Notes: generated from the letters alone by a model not told the origin. A stretch of 64,000 bases of DNA from Brotaphodocola faecis (GCF_040096075.1 NZ_JBBMFJ010000001.1:124001-188000); one strand, 5' to 3'; positions 8,048-16,382 are shown, counted from the first letter of the stretch. Made by a program: numbers and translations.

Positions 8048-9565
8048 TCAGGTTATCGGTGCCGGGTTGAAGATGCACATGTCGTTGTGGAATCCGTACT
8101 GATCGCTGTACGGCTGCTTGATTCCGCTTGCCACATCCAGGATCATGTCAAAGATCTGCTGACCAACATCTGCGATGGTTTTCTCGCCGGTAGCTACATC
8201 ACCTGCGGAAATATCGATCATGTCAAACCAGTGGTTCTTTAACTCGTTACGGCTGCAGACCTTGATAACCGGGCTGATGTCCAGGCCATACGGGGTTCCG
8301 CGTCCGGTCATGAATACCTGAAGGCCAATACCGCTGGCAACCTGGCTCGGTCCGCAGACGATGTCGCTGGCCGGGGTTGCTGCGTAGATCAGGCCGTGCT
8401 TGGTCGGCTTCTGCGCCGGGGAAAGTACTTCCACGATCTGGCTGGTACCGCTCTTTGCGATACTTCCCATTGCTTTCTCTACGATATTCGCAAGTCCGCC
8501 TGCCTTGTTGCCAGGAGTCGGGTTTGCGTCACGGCCTACGCCGCCCTCTGCAAGGTACTTGTCGTACCATTTCATCTCTTCTGCCAGACGGTCACGGGTG
8601 TGAGCATCCGGGCAGCGTGCTGCCAGCATGTGAACGCCGTCACGAACCTCGGTAACCTCACTGAACATAACGGTAGCACCGCCGCGAACCAGCATATCTG
8701 CTGCGTAACCTGCACTCGGGTTAGCGGAGATACCGGAGAATGCGTCACTGCCGCCGCACTGCATACCGATCAGCAGGTCGCTTAACGGAAGCTCCTCACG
8801 GGTTCTCTTGTTCAGCTTCTGCAGTTTCTTATCTGCCATTTCCAGAATTGCGTTCATCATAGCGTCATGACCGGCGTAGTCCTGAAGAGTCAGAACGTTC
8901 TCCGGGGTGATGTCCTCCGGCGGAAGTACGCGGTCGTAGGTCAGCTTCTCACAGCCAAGGCCTACTACCATGATCTCACCGCCAAAATTCGGATGACGGA
9001 TGACATTGGTGATGGCGCGGATCGGGATATATGCTAACGGTGCGTTGATCGCAACACCACAGCCATACGGATGGGTAACTGCTACCACACCATCTACATT
9101 CGGATACTTCGGAAGCAGTTCCTTCTTAATGCGCTCTACTGCTACCTTTAATACACCTGCTGCACACTGAACCGTGGTTACGATTCCCAGAAGGTTTCTG
9201 GTGCCTGCCGGACCCTCGGCATTGCGGTAACCCATCCAGGTGGTTCTGGTCGGCATCGGAAGATCCTCCACCGGTACCAGATTGGTGCCGTACTCCATAT
9301 CGTCTACAGACGGACTCTGCGGGAGATCCAGCATATGCTCATTGATCCAGTCACCCTTCTTGATATCGTTGATCGCATAGCCGAGAACAACGCCGTAACG
9401 AATGATCTCTCCGCCTGCCGGGATATCACACAGGGCAATCTTATGAGCCTGCGGAATGTCCTGATTGGTCACAAGACCTTCCATGATCTCGGTGCCGGCC
9501 TTCAGATCCTGAACAGCTACAACAACGTTATCCTGGTCTTTGATCTTGACATACAAACGTGCCAT
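8048..9565 (-). CDS. garD: galactarate dehydratase (UxaA/GarD family)
   Basis: 505 aa. Dehydrates meso-galactarate to 5-keto-4-deoxy-glucarate. The N-terminal SAF domain (about residues 1-95) is followed by the two-part UxaA-type catalytic domain. Stretches such as GYRNAEGPAGTRNLLGI, MQCGGSDAFSG, FSEVTEVRD and TGRGTPYGL match the E. coli GarD I recall more closely than altronate dehydratase. The start is ATG 9565 (MARLYVKI), with AAGGAGG upstream; the open frame continues 13 codons further with an implausible Arg run. No other galactarate genes (aldolase, reductase, transporter) are adjacent, so it seems to act with genes elsewhere. Altronate dehydratase is the main alternative. Confidence 0.88.
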   Translation of the reverse strand: MARLYVKIKDQDNVVVAVQDLKAGTEIMEGLVTNQDIPQAHKIALCDIPAGGEIIRYGVVLGYAINDIKKGDWINEHMLDLPQSPSVDDMEYGTNLVPVEDLPMPTRTTWMGYRNAEGPAGTRNLLGIVTTVQCAAGVLKVAVERIKKELLPKYPNVDGVVAVTHPYGCGVAINAPLAYIPIRAITNVIRHPNFGGEIMVVGLGCEKLTYDRVLPPEDITPENVLTLQDYAGHDAMMNAILEMADKKLQKLNKRTREELPLSDLLIGMQCGGSDAFSGISANPSAGYAADMLVRGGATVMFSEVTEVRDGVHMLAARCPDAHTRDRLAEEMKWYDKYLAEGGVGRDANPTPGNKAGGLANIVEKAMGSIAKSGTSQIVEVLSPAQKPTKHGLIYAATPASDIVCGPSQVASGIGLQVFMTGRGTPYGLDISPVIKVCSRNELKNHWFDMIDISAGDVATGEKTIADVGQQIFDMILDVASGIKQPYSDQYGFHNDMCIFNPAPIT

Positions 9566-9707
9566 ACATTTCCTCCTTCTTCGTCTCGCACTGCGGTTTT
9601 GCACGAACCTGCAATGCTTTAACTCCTTGTTGATAATCTCATTATAATGCAGGAAATGTCATAAGTAAAATTAATTCTTTTTTTTGAATACTAAGTTTTT
9701 GTAAGTT

Positions 9708-10226
9708 CTATTCATACAGATCCAATACGATCTTCGTGGAAACATCCTTGGCTGTTCCGGTCCGTCTGTCGACCTCAAAGGTTTTTAAAGTGCTTCCAAT
9801 CTCATCCGGGCGGCTCTCTTCCTGAACTACAACGGTATATTTGTACTGGTTTTTGCTGTCTACCCGGTAATGCAGCACAATATCCTCAGAAATTTCCCGG
9901 TTGAACCAGCCGGCACGGTTTACCGCATTCTCCACCAGATAGCAGACGGAAGTCTCATCCAGGGACGGATGGCTGTTCCACACCCCATTTTCCGCATCCA
10001 GATCATACCAGACACCGTCGATTTTCTGCCAGCCGGATGCCAGGCTGCCATCGTCTTCTTTGTAAGTCCAGTCTCCGTTTTCTGCCTGCTGCCATTCGGC
10101 CGCGTAAGCCTTAAGCTCTGTCTCAGTGCCAACCGCAAAAACAGCTGCGCTTCCTACCGCCAGCAGAAATGCTCCTGCCAGAATGCCCTTCATGGTTTTC
10201 TTCATTTCTCCCTGTCTCAGTTTCAT
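9708..10226 (-). CDS. small secreted protein with a partial cell-wall-binding repeat
   Basis: 172 aa. A cleavable signal peptide is visible (basic start, hydrophobic GILAGAFLLAVGSAAVFA). A segment at about residues 44-75 (WTYKEDDGSLASGWQKIDGV then WYDLD) resembles one or two choline-binding/glucan-binding repeats (Trp-Tyr pattern). The remaining ~100 residues are not recognised. It is probably exported and wall-associated. No operon partner: it lies between garD and the PTS genes. Confidence 0.7.
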   Translation of the reverse strand: MKLRQGEMKKTMKGILAGAFLLAVGSAAVFAVGTETELKAYAAEWQQAENGDWTYKEDDGSLASGWQKIDGVWYDLDAENGVWNSHPSLDETSVCYLVENAVNRAGWFNREISEDIVLHYRVDSKNQYKYTVVVQEESRPDEIGSTLKTFEVDRRTGTAKDVSTKIVLDLYE

Positions 10227-10329
10227 AAATATCGCCCTCTTCTTTCTATCTGCAATTGTATTTCATCTTAGCAGAAGAATATGACCGTTCTGTGAAGCAA
10301 AGCAAAACTTTTTCCGTTTTTCCGCAGAC

Positions 10330-10370
10330 GCGCAAAAGGGCCCTCCCCGTACCAGGGAAAGCCCTTTCGC
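10330..10370 (-). terminator. putative terminator of the PTS operon
   Basis: GCGAAAGGGC pairs with GCCCTTTTGCG around a 19-nt loop, 33 bp beyond the EIICB stop. The downstream minus-strand sequence lacks a compact T run, so efficiency is uncertain. Confidence 0.5.
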
Positions 10371-10402
10371 ATATCTATGGTTTGGAACCAGGGAGGACTT
10401 TG

Positions 10403-11860
10403 CTATTTGCAAAGCTTTTTGAATTCATCTGCCACAAACTGTACCTGGGTTCCGATGATGACCTGAACAGAGGTCTTGCTCGGACGCATCACGCCTGCAA
10501 CGCCTGCGGATTTGATCCGTTTTTCATCCACCTTCGTGTAATCCTTGATCTCCAGACGAAGTCTGGTGATGCAGTTATCGATAGAAGCTACGTTCTCCGG
10601 ACCGCCTACGCCTTCCAGAACGATCTTTGCTACCTGAGTAAAGTCATTGTTTGCAAGTTTCACCTGAGTTTCATCTGCGTCATCATCCTCACGACCCGGA
10701 GTCTTCAGATTGAACTTAACGATAACAACACGGAATACTACATAGTAGATCACACCGACAGCCAGGCCAACCGGGATCAGCAGCCACGGGTTCTGTGCCA
10801 GCGGAGTGAAGGAGCTGAGTACCATATCTACCGCACCGCCGGAGAAGGAGAAACCTGCACGGATCGGAAGTGCTACGGTAATACCAGCGGTGATACCTGC
10901 TAACAGAGCATGTACCACATACAGACCAGGAGCCAGGAACATGAAAGAGAACTCGATCGGCTCGGTTACGCCGGTAAAGAAGGAACAGAATGCTGCGGAT
11001 GCAAGCAGTCCGTATACCATTTTCTTTTTAGCCGGTTTTGCAGTCTGATACATAGCCAGGCAGGCTGCCGGAAGACCAAACATCATGAACGGGAAGAAAC
11101 CGGTCATGTACATACCTGTCTGTCCGTAAACACCGGTGTTGCCCCAGAAATTACTTAAATCACTGATTCCGGCTACATCGAACCAGAATACAGAGTTCAG
11201 TGCATGATGCAGACCGAACGGGATCAGCAGACGGTTGAAGAACGCGTAGATACCTGCACCAAGAGCGCCCATGCCGATAAAGGTCTCACCCAGGGTAACC
11301 AGTGCACCGTAAACTAATGGCCATACAAAGAACAGAACAAGTGCTGCCACGATAGAATACAGTGCGGTGAAGATCGCAACTGCACGCTTGCCGCTGAAGA
11401 ATGCCAGCGCATCCGGAAGCTTTACGGATTTGTACTTATTGTAGCAGTTCGCACCGATCAGACCGGAAACAATACCAACGAACTGGTTCACGATCTTGCC
11501 GAACGCCGGAGCTGCCTCGTGACCGGTGATACCGGCAACGGAACCGCTGCTTAAGAGCGTAGTGATCATGTACATGGAAACCAGGCCTGCAAGACCTGCT
11601 GTACCATCTGCATCATCTGCCATACCGACTGCCACGCCAATTGCGAACAGCCAGGACATATTATCAATCAGTGCGCCTCCTGCTTTGATCAGGAACAGGC
11701 CGATGGAATATGCCATGCCTCCTGCCGTGAAGCCCTGAACCTCACCTGCCATTGCCGCAGGTGCCAGAATGTATCCGATTCCCATCAGGATACCGCATAC
11801 CGGAAGACATGCTACCGGAAGCATCAAAGCCTTGCCCAGTCTCTGGAAAAACTTCATCAT
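10403..11860 (-). CDS. nagE: PTS EIICB, N-acetylglucosamine type
   Basis: 485 aa membrane permease-phosphotransferase. The EIIC domain (about residues 1-390) has multiple hydrophobic helices, a GLHHALNSVFWFDV motif, GMYMTGFFPFMMFGLPAA and GVTEPIEFSFMFLAP. The NLKTPGRED linker is characteristic of NagE. A C-terminal EIIB domain carries the phosphoryl-accepting Cys430 in SIDNCITRLRLE. There is no fused EIIA; that function is the separate protein at 12247-12735. Glucose cannot be excluded as a substrate, but the linker and helix motifs favour N-acetylglucosamine. Last gene of the antiterminator-EIIA-HPr-EIICB cluster. Confidence 0.88.
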   Translation of the reverse strand: MMKFFQRLGKALMLPVACLPVCGILMGIGYILAPAAMAGEVQGFTAGGMAYSIGLFLIKAGGALIDNMSWLFAIGVAVGMADDADGTAGLAGLVSMYMITTLLSSGSVAGITGHEAAPAFGKIVNQFVGIVSGLIGANCYNKYKSVKLPDALAFFSGKRAVAIFTALYSIVAALVLFFVWPLVYGALVTLGETFIGMGALGAGIYAFFNRLLIPFGLHHALNSVFWFDVAGISDLSNFWGNTGVYGQTGMYMTGFFPFMMFGLPAACLAMYQTAKPAKKKMVYGLLASAAFCSFFTGVTEPIEFSFMFLAPGLYVVHALLAGITAGITVALPIRAGFSFSGGAVDMVLSSFTPLAQNPWLLIPVGLAVGVIYYVVFRVVIVKFNLKTPGREDDDADETQVKLANNDFTQVAKIVLEGVGGPENVASIDNCITRLRLEIKDYTKVDEKRIKSAGVAGVMRPSKTSVQVIIGTQVQFVADEFKKLCK

Positions 11861-11972
11861 AATGTAAAACCCCTTTCTTTTTCGCCTTTCGGCTTCTTTT
11901 ATTTATTTGAACCATTCCCCAATGGATTCAAATCGCCTTTGTGAAAAGCTGCTGTGACGAAATCCACAGTTT

Positions 11973-12224
11973 CTACGCCTGAAGAATCTGCGCAATTGCG
12001 TTCACTGCCGCTTCTGCCTCTTCACCGTCTGCCCGGATCTCTATAAGATCACCAGCCCCGGCCGCCAAAGCCATCAGTTCCAGAATGTGATCCGCCCTTG
12101 CCGTTTTCTCCCCTGTGCTTAAACGGATTTGCGCATTCAGCTTTCCTGCTGCAGCAAAAATCCGCGCAGAATTGCGTGCGTGAAGGCCCTCTGGATCATG
12201 AAGCTTTATGTGTAATTTCTTCGT
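11973..12224 (-). CDS. HPr-like phosphocarrier, apparent ACG start
   Basis: 83 aa if counted from ACG at 12224. The phosphorylation motif PEGLHARNSARIF places His15 and Arg17 at the standard HPr positions. Pro18 of the canonical HARPA is Asn18, and the regulatory Ser46 position is His46 (ARADHILELM), so HPr kinase control looks lost. No ATG, GTG or TTG is available: an in-frame TGA lies three codons before the ACG, and the next in-frame Met is residue 51, past the active site. GGAG lies nine bases before the ACG, giving the perfect HPr opening M-KKLHIKLHDPEGLHAR if ACG replaces ATG. It lies between the EIIA and EIICB genes, so it probably serves this PTS. A decayed start or a base error is possible. 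Confidence 0.75.
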   Translation of the reverse strand, partial: TKKLHIKLHDPEGLHARNSARIFAAAGKLNAQIRLSTGEKTARADHILELMALAAGAGDLIEIRADGEEAEAAVNAIAQILQA

Positions 12225-12246
12225 ATTGGATCACTCCGTTCTTTTA

Positions 12247-12735
12247 CTATAAGGTAATAACCGGTTCACCGGCCCTTACCTGGATTCCGGTATGACAGGC
12301 CATATCCGGGAAATCCTGTGTGTTGCAGATGATAACCGGCGTGATAACATCGTAACCGGCTGCCTGAATCTGCTCCAAATCTGCCGTGATCAGAAGGTCT
12401 CCCGCCTGAACCCGGTCGCCCTGTTTTACATAGGCTGTAAAATGCTGTCCTTTCAACTGTACCGTATCCAGTCCAATATGAACAATCACCTCAGCACCGT
12501 TATCCCCTTTGATGCTGACTGCGTGTCCGGTGTCAAACATAACGGTGACCTCACCGGAAAACGGTGCCCGGAACTCCCCTTCCGACGGCTTCACAGCCAC
12601 GCCCTTCCCCAGGATTTCCTGAGCAAAAGCCGGATCGTTCACTTCACTTAACGGAACCACCTGGCCGGATACCGGTGACAGCACCTCTGCCGCCTCCTTT
12701 TTTCCTCCAAACATTTTTTTCAGTGCCTGAAACAT
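12247..12735 (-). CDS. PTS EIIA, glucose/GlcNAc family
   Basis: 162 aa, stand-alone EIIA of the Crr family. The active His86 lies in VIVHIGLDTVQLKG, and the partner His71 in FDTGHAVSIKG. It accepts phosphate from HPr and passes it to the EIIB Cys. RBS AGGGGAAAAGAGTT precedes the ATG. Located 89 bp downstream of the antiterminator gene and 22 bp upstream of the HPr-like gene. Confidence 0.92.
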   Translation of the reverse strand: MFQALKKMFGGKKEAAEVLSPVSGQVVPLSEVNDPAFAQEILGKGVAVKPSEGEFRAPFSGEVTVMFDTGHAVSIKGDNGAEVIVHIGLDTVQLKGQHFTAYVKQGDRVQAGDLLITADLEQIQAAGYDVITPVIICNTQDFPDMACHTGIQVRAGEPVITL

Positions 12736-12824
12736 AACTCTTTTCCCCTTTCTTTTTTCTGTCCATCCACTTCCATTCGTGTTGCTGCATGCCGCTGCCG
12801 AACTCCCCCTGTGCGGCTTTTGCG

Positions 12825-13670
12825 TTACGCCTGCGGACTGCAGTTTCTGACCCGCCGGATATGAACAGACAGATACGATACTTCTTCCTCCGACACTTCA
12901 TGGCCGTAGGTCTGCCAGATGAACTCCTTTACCTTCCTGCTGCAGGCGTATTCCTCCGGATACATCTGCCGGATCATGGCGTGAAACTCTTCCAGCCCGG
13001 CTCCGTCATCCAGCGACTCCCCGCTGTAGATCCGGTGCGCCAGAAAACGCAGATGCGTGATCATGCGCTCGTAACTTGTAGAGGTTTCATCCAGCTCTAT
13101 ATGAAAATATTCTCCCACTAATTTAAGAACATCCTGAATGATCTTTGTCATATCAATAGTGTCCCGCATGCGGGTGTTGTACTCCGCATTTACAATATGA
13201 AGGGCAATGGAAGCCGCTTCATCGGCCGGAAACGAAATTCCAAGCCTGCGCTCAATCAGATCCAGCGCGAAGGTTCCGATAAGATACTCTTCCCGGTAAA
13301 AGGTACGCACCTCCCGAAGCAGCGGATTGCCAAACAGCATTTTTTTCTGATACCGCTCAATCGCGAAATTGATATGATCCGTCAGCGTAAGATAAATGTT
13401 GTGATTTAGTTTTTTGTTCATGACGCCTTTGGCGTACTGGATCACCTCTGCTGAAATCTGAAGCCGCTCCGGCGGAAGCTTCTGGACCAGGCTCTTGAAC
13501 TGATCCATGACCCCCGGATTGTCCAGACGGAACACCTTTTCGATCAGCTCCTCCGGAATATCCATGCCGGCCCGGAGCTGGAAGCCAATGCCCTTTCCCA
13601 TAACGACCACTTCCCGGCCGTCTTCCAGGGCACTGACCACATTGTTGTTAATCACTTTTTCAATTTTCAT
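12825..13670 (-). CDS. BglG/LicT/GlcT-family transcription antiterminator
   Basis: 281 aa. The N-terminal RNA-binding CAT domain (about residues 1-55) starts MKIEKVINNNVVSALEDGRE and is followed by two PRD domains. PRD1 contains LTLTDHINFAIER and PRD2 contains ALHIVNAEYN and HLRFLAHRIYSGE, with the conserved His residues phosphorylated by PTS proteins. Start chosen at ATG 13670, not the longer open frame to 13781, because the CAT domain begins there. It probably controls its own operon: a RAT and terminator lie at 13751-13825, just upstream. Confidence 0.93.
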   Translation of the reverse strand: MKIEKVINNNVVSALEDGREVVVMGKGIGFQLRAGMDIPEELIEKVFRLDNPGVMDQFKSLVQKLPPERLQISAEVIQYAKGVMNKKLNHNIYLTLTDHINFAIERYQKKMLFGNPLLREVRTFYREEYLIGTFALDLIERRLGISFPADEAASIALHIVNAEYNTRMRDTIDMTKIIQDVLKLVGEYFHIELDETSTSYERMITHLRFLAHRIYSGESLDDGAGLEEFHAMIRQMYPEEYACSRKVKEFIWQTYGHEVSEEEVSYLSVHIRRVRNCSPQA

Positions 13671-13750
13671 ACTTGTCCCCACCAGTACCAGCTGGTCTTC
13701 ACCGGTCTGATCTGTTTCTATAGTATCAGGCAATATAATGGAAATAAAAA

Positions 13751-13801
13751 AACCAATTCTGAACAAATATCTGCAACACAAAATATCGTTCAGAACTGGT
13801 T
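13751..13801 (-). terminator. antitermination-controlled leader terminator
   Basis: 14-bp arms (AACCAGTTCTGAAC pairing with GTTCAGAATTGGTT, one G-U type mismatch) are followed by a run of seven T on the minus strand. It lies about 80 bp before the antiterminator gene and shares four bases with the RAT, so the two structures exclude each other. Confidence 0.9.
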
Positions 13802-13825
13802 TTGCCTGCCGTACAGTAACAACCC
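13798..13825 (-). promoter_or_regulatory. ribonucleic antiterminator (RAT)
   Basis: The 28-nt element reads GGGTTGTTACTG, then TACG, then GCAGGCAAAACC on the minus strand. This matches the classic SacT/LicT/GlcT RAT pattern in both conserved halves and directly overlaps the terminator arm. Confidence 0.92.
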
Positions 13826-13924
13826 AATCTGTTGCTATTCAAATCATGTTACCTTATGTTACCATGATTTTGACGGCATGTCAACTTATTTTCGACTTTT
13901 TATTGTCAGTTTTTCACAATCAGT

Positions 13925-14239
13925 TTATAAAATATGATTTTCATAATCCTGCAACTCATGAAAAACCGCATCAATATAAACCATATTCTCTGCAATGCGG
14001 TAGAGCAGAAAATATCTGTGTGACAAAAAATTAATTCTTCGATATCCCAATTTTTTTAATCTGGGATTCTCACACATTTTCAAGCTCCCGGCAATCCGCT
14101 CCAGCATTCTTCTGGTTGAATCAAAATCATCCAAAAGATTCTGTGCAGCCTGAGTATTTTCTTTCTCAAAAAGAAGATATCTTACAAAACTGTCCAAGTC
14201 TGCTTCCGCATCGGATGTAACAACAACTTTATAATCCAT
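13925..14239 (-). CDS. RelE/ParE-type toxin
   Basis: 104 aa, basic, RelE/ParE superfamily. Features are an N-terminal VVVTSDAEADLDSFVRYL helix region, the C-terminal sheet with YRRINFLSHRYFLLYRIAE, and VYIDAVFHELQDYENHIL. The last part resembles the F-H-x-R-x-D-Y-x-x-x-L end of the family. It overlaps the antitoxin gene by 11 bp, the usual translationally coupled order (antitoxin first). Whether it cuts mRNA or blocks gyrase cannot be told from sequence. Confidence 0.85.
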   Translation of the reverse strand: MDYKVVVTSDAEADLDSFVRYLLFEKENTQAAQNLLDDFDSTRRMLERIAGSLKMCENPRLKKLGYRRINFLSHRYFLLYRIAENMVYIDAVFHELQDYENHIL

Positions 14240-14522
14240 ATTTCGCCCTCATATCGGCTACCATCACAGCAGCATCCCGATAATCCCCCTGATCGGCGTG
14301 TTTGCGTGCCTTCTCCAGTTTATCCAACACTTCTGTTTCTGATAATGCCATGAACGGATTTACGGTTTTCCTTTTTATTTCAAACGGAAAACCATTATTT
14401 GCTACAGCCTGCGTCAGAAACATACGAATTGCTGTTGTCGTATCCGTTCCCAGTTCTTTGAATAAATTATCAGACTTTGTTTTGAGTTCATCATCAACCC
14501 GCACCTGTATTGTACATGCCAT
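14229..14522 (-). CDS. RelB/DinJ-type antitoxin
   Basis: 97 aa. Ribbon-helix-helix N-terminus MACTIQVRVDDELKTKSDNLFKELG followed by TTTAIRMFLTQAVANNGFPFEI is the RelB/DinJ signature. The C-terminal half should wrap the toxin. The ATG at 14522 is preferred because GGAGAGG lies seven bases upstream; a longer frame begins at 14546. It most likely represses its own promoter. Confidence 0.9.
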   Translation of the reverse strand: MACTIQVRVDDELKTKSDNLFKELGTDTTTAIRMFLTQAVANNGFPFEIKRKTVNPFMALSETEVLDKLEKARKHADQGDYRDAAVMVADMRAKYGL

Positions 14523-14550
14523 AATTGCCTCTCCTTTCCTGCTCATCTAA

Positions 14551-14700
14551 TTCCTATCTTAACTGTTCAGTACCCTCACAGTTACAGGCAAAAATCCATT
14601 GAAAATTGCCTTCGGCAATGGGATTTTTGCCTGCAAGCCCATGTTTTCATACGGTCAGCGCAGTGAATGCGCAGACCTACTGAACAGTGATTTCCTATCT
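14551..14700. repeat. MITE-like element with terminal inverted repeats and 9-bp flanking duplication
   Basis: An 11-bp perfect terminal inverted repeat (ACTGTTCAGTA at 14562-14572, TACTGAACAGT at 14678-14688) bounds about 130 bp. The 9-bp sequence TTCCTATCT flanks it at 14551-14559 and 14692-14700, like a target-site duplication. Inside is a long hairpin (GGCAAAAATCC ... GGATTTTTGCC with an inner ATTGCC-TTC-GGCAAT). No coding capacity. It fills most of the 14523-14833 intergenic stretch. Confidence 0.65.
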
Positions 14701-14833
14701 ATTTTCATTATATGCTATTTCATATATAAATCAATACTTTTTTATTGTTTTAGCAGTATTTACCTATAACACTTTTCATTTCATGCGCTTTATGTTAAAC
14801 TAAAACCATCTATAAGCAAGAAAGGAATCTACC

Positions 14834-14983
14834 ATGTTCAGAAAGAAAAATACCGGCGGCTATGTTTTAAAACTCAGCCCGCAGGGTCCGAAAATGCGCT
14901 TTAAATCCGAGAAGGAAGCCAACGAGTACCTGGCAAAGCTGAAAGAGAAGAATGCAAAATACCGCAATAACGAAAACGCATAA
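14834..14983 (+). CDS. small basic protein, 49 aa
   Basis: Opens MFRKKNTGGYVLKLSPQGPK and ends in a charged helix (EKEANEYLAKLKEKNAKY). AAAGGA lies eight bases before the ATG, and codon use matches the neighbours. About 18 of 49 residues are Lys/Arg/Glu. No family recognised. It may be a short cytoplasmic or nucleic-acid-associated protein; the function is unknown. Confidence 0.6.
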   Translation: MFRKKNTGGYVLKLSPQGPKMRFKSEKEANEYLAKLKEKNAKYRNNENA

Positions 14984-15030
14984 ATCAGCGGACGTGCCAC
15001 TGGCACATCCTCGATATGCATAGCAACAAA

Positions 15031-15066
15031 CAGGGGGCGAAAAATCCATGGATTTTTCGCCCCCTG
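15031..15066. terminator. 36-bp perfect palindrome, probable bidirectional terminator
   Basis: CAGGGGGCGAAAAATCC and its exact complement meet with only AT at the centre, so the arms are fully symmetric. It lies between the convergent 49-aa gene and eno, 20 bp beyond the eno stop. It lacks a following T run, so it may instead be a dispersed repeat that also stops transcription. Confidence 0.6.
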
Positions 15067-15086
15067 CTGTCTATCGGACAGATAAA

Positions 15087-16382
15087 TTACCGTTTGATAT
15101 TAAACGCCTTCACACCCGGGAACTGTGCTGCAACGCCCAGCTCTTCCTCAATGCGGAGCAGCTGGTTGTACTTTGCGACACGCTCACTTCTGCTCGGTGC
15201 GCCGGTCTTGATCTGGCAGGTGTTCAGCGCAACTGCAAGATCTGCGATGGTGGTATCCTCGGTCTCGCCGGAGCGGTGGGACGCGATGGCGGTGTAGCCT
15301 GCCTTGTGGGCCATCTTGATGGCTTCCAGAGTCTCGGACACGGTACCGATCTGGTTTAACTTGATTAGGATGGAATTGCCGCAGCCAAGCTCAATGCCCT
15401 TGGCCAGACGCTCGGTGTTGGTTACGAACAAGTCATCACCAACCAGCTGAACCCTGTCGCCCAGCTCTTTTGTCATCATCTGCCAGCCTTCCCAGTCTTC
15501 CTCATCCAGTCCATCCTCGATGGAGTAGATCGGGTACTTCTCACACAGGTTCTTCCAGTGCTCAACCAGCTCTTTTGAGGTGAACTTCTTGCCGCTCTTC
15601 GGAAGCAGGTACTCCCCCTTCTTATCGCTCTTCCACTCACTGGAAGCTGCGTCCATAGCCAGAACAAAATCGGTACCCGGTTTATAGCCAGCCTTCTCAA
15701 CCGCCTCCAGAATCACCTGGATTGCTTCCTCATCGCTGCCAAGATCCGGCGCGAAGCCGCCCTCATCACCAACGGAGGTAGCCAGTCCTCTGGATTTTAA
15801 CAGAGCAGCCAGAGCGTGGAACACCTCGGTACACCAGCGCAGGCCCTCTTTGAAGCTCGGAGCGCCGGCCGGCATGATCATGAACTCCTGTACATCTACG
15901 GTGTTTGCTGCGTGAGCGCCGCCGTTTAAAATGTTCATCATCGGCAGCGGCAGGCGGTTTCCGTTTGCTCCGCCCAGGAAGCGGTATAACGGCATCTCCA
16001 TAGCGTTTGCTGCTGCTCTCGCGCTGGCAATGGATACCGCCAGGATCGCGTTGGCGCCCAGATTAGATTTATCTTTTGTGCCGTCTGCCTGGATCATAGC
16101 CTGATCAATGGCGTAAACATTGGACGGGTCCATGCCGCACAGAACATCGGAAATGACGGTATTGATGTTCTCCACTGCCCTGGAAACACCTTTTCCTCCA
16201 AAACGGTTCTTGTCCTGGTCTCTCAGCTCCAGTGCCTCAAACTCACCGGTGGACGCGCCGCTCGGTGCAGCACCTCTTCCAACGGTGCCATCGGTTAAGT
16301 AAACCTCAGCCTCTACGGTTGGATTTCCGCGGGAATCGATAATCTCTCTTCCAATTACTTTCTCAATTTCCAGATACATCAT
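15087..16382 (-). CDS. eno: enolase
   Basis: 431 aa, normal enolase length; converts 2-phosphoglycerate to phosphoenolpyruvate and needs Mg2+. Motifs are IDSRGNPTVEAEVYL at the start, GDEGGFAPDL, SIEDGLDEEDWEGW, VGDDLFVTN and SHRSGETEDTTIADL. Start chosen at ATG 16382, eight bases after AGGAGG; the open frame runs on to 16418 without an RBS. A candidate promoter (-35 TTGATT, -10 TATGAT) and a 16-bp dyad shared with feoA-type genes lie upstream. Confidence 0.97.
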   Translation of the reverse strand: MMYLEIEKVIGREIIDSRGNPTVEAEVYLTDGTVGRGAAPSGASTGEFEALELRDQDKNRFGGKGVSRAVENINTVISDVLCGMDPSNVYAIDQAMIQADGTKDKSNLGANAILAVSIASARAAANAMEMPLYRFLGGANGNRLPLPMMNILNGGAHAANTVDVQEFMIMPAGAPSFKEGLRWCTEVFHALAALLKSRGLATSVGDEGGFAPDLGSDEEAIQVILEAVEKAGYKPGTDFVLAMDAASSEWKSDKKGEYLLPKSGKKFTSKELVEHWKNLCEKYPIYSIEDGLDEEDWEGWQMMTKELGDRVQLVGDDLFVTNTERLAKGIELGCGNSILIKLNQIGTVSETLEAIKMAHKAGYTAIASHRSGETEDTTIADLAVALNTCQIKTGAPSRSERVAKYNQLLRIEEELGVAAQFPGVKAFNIKR

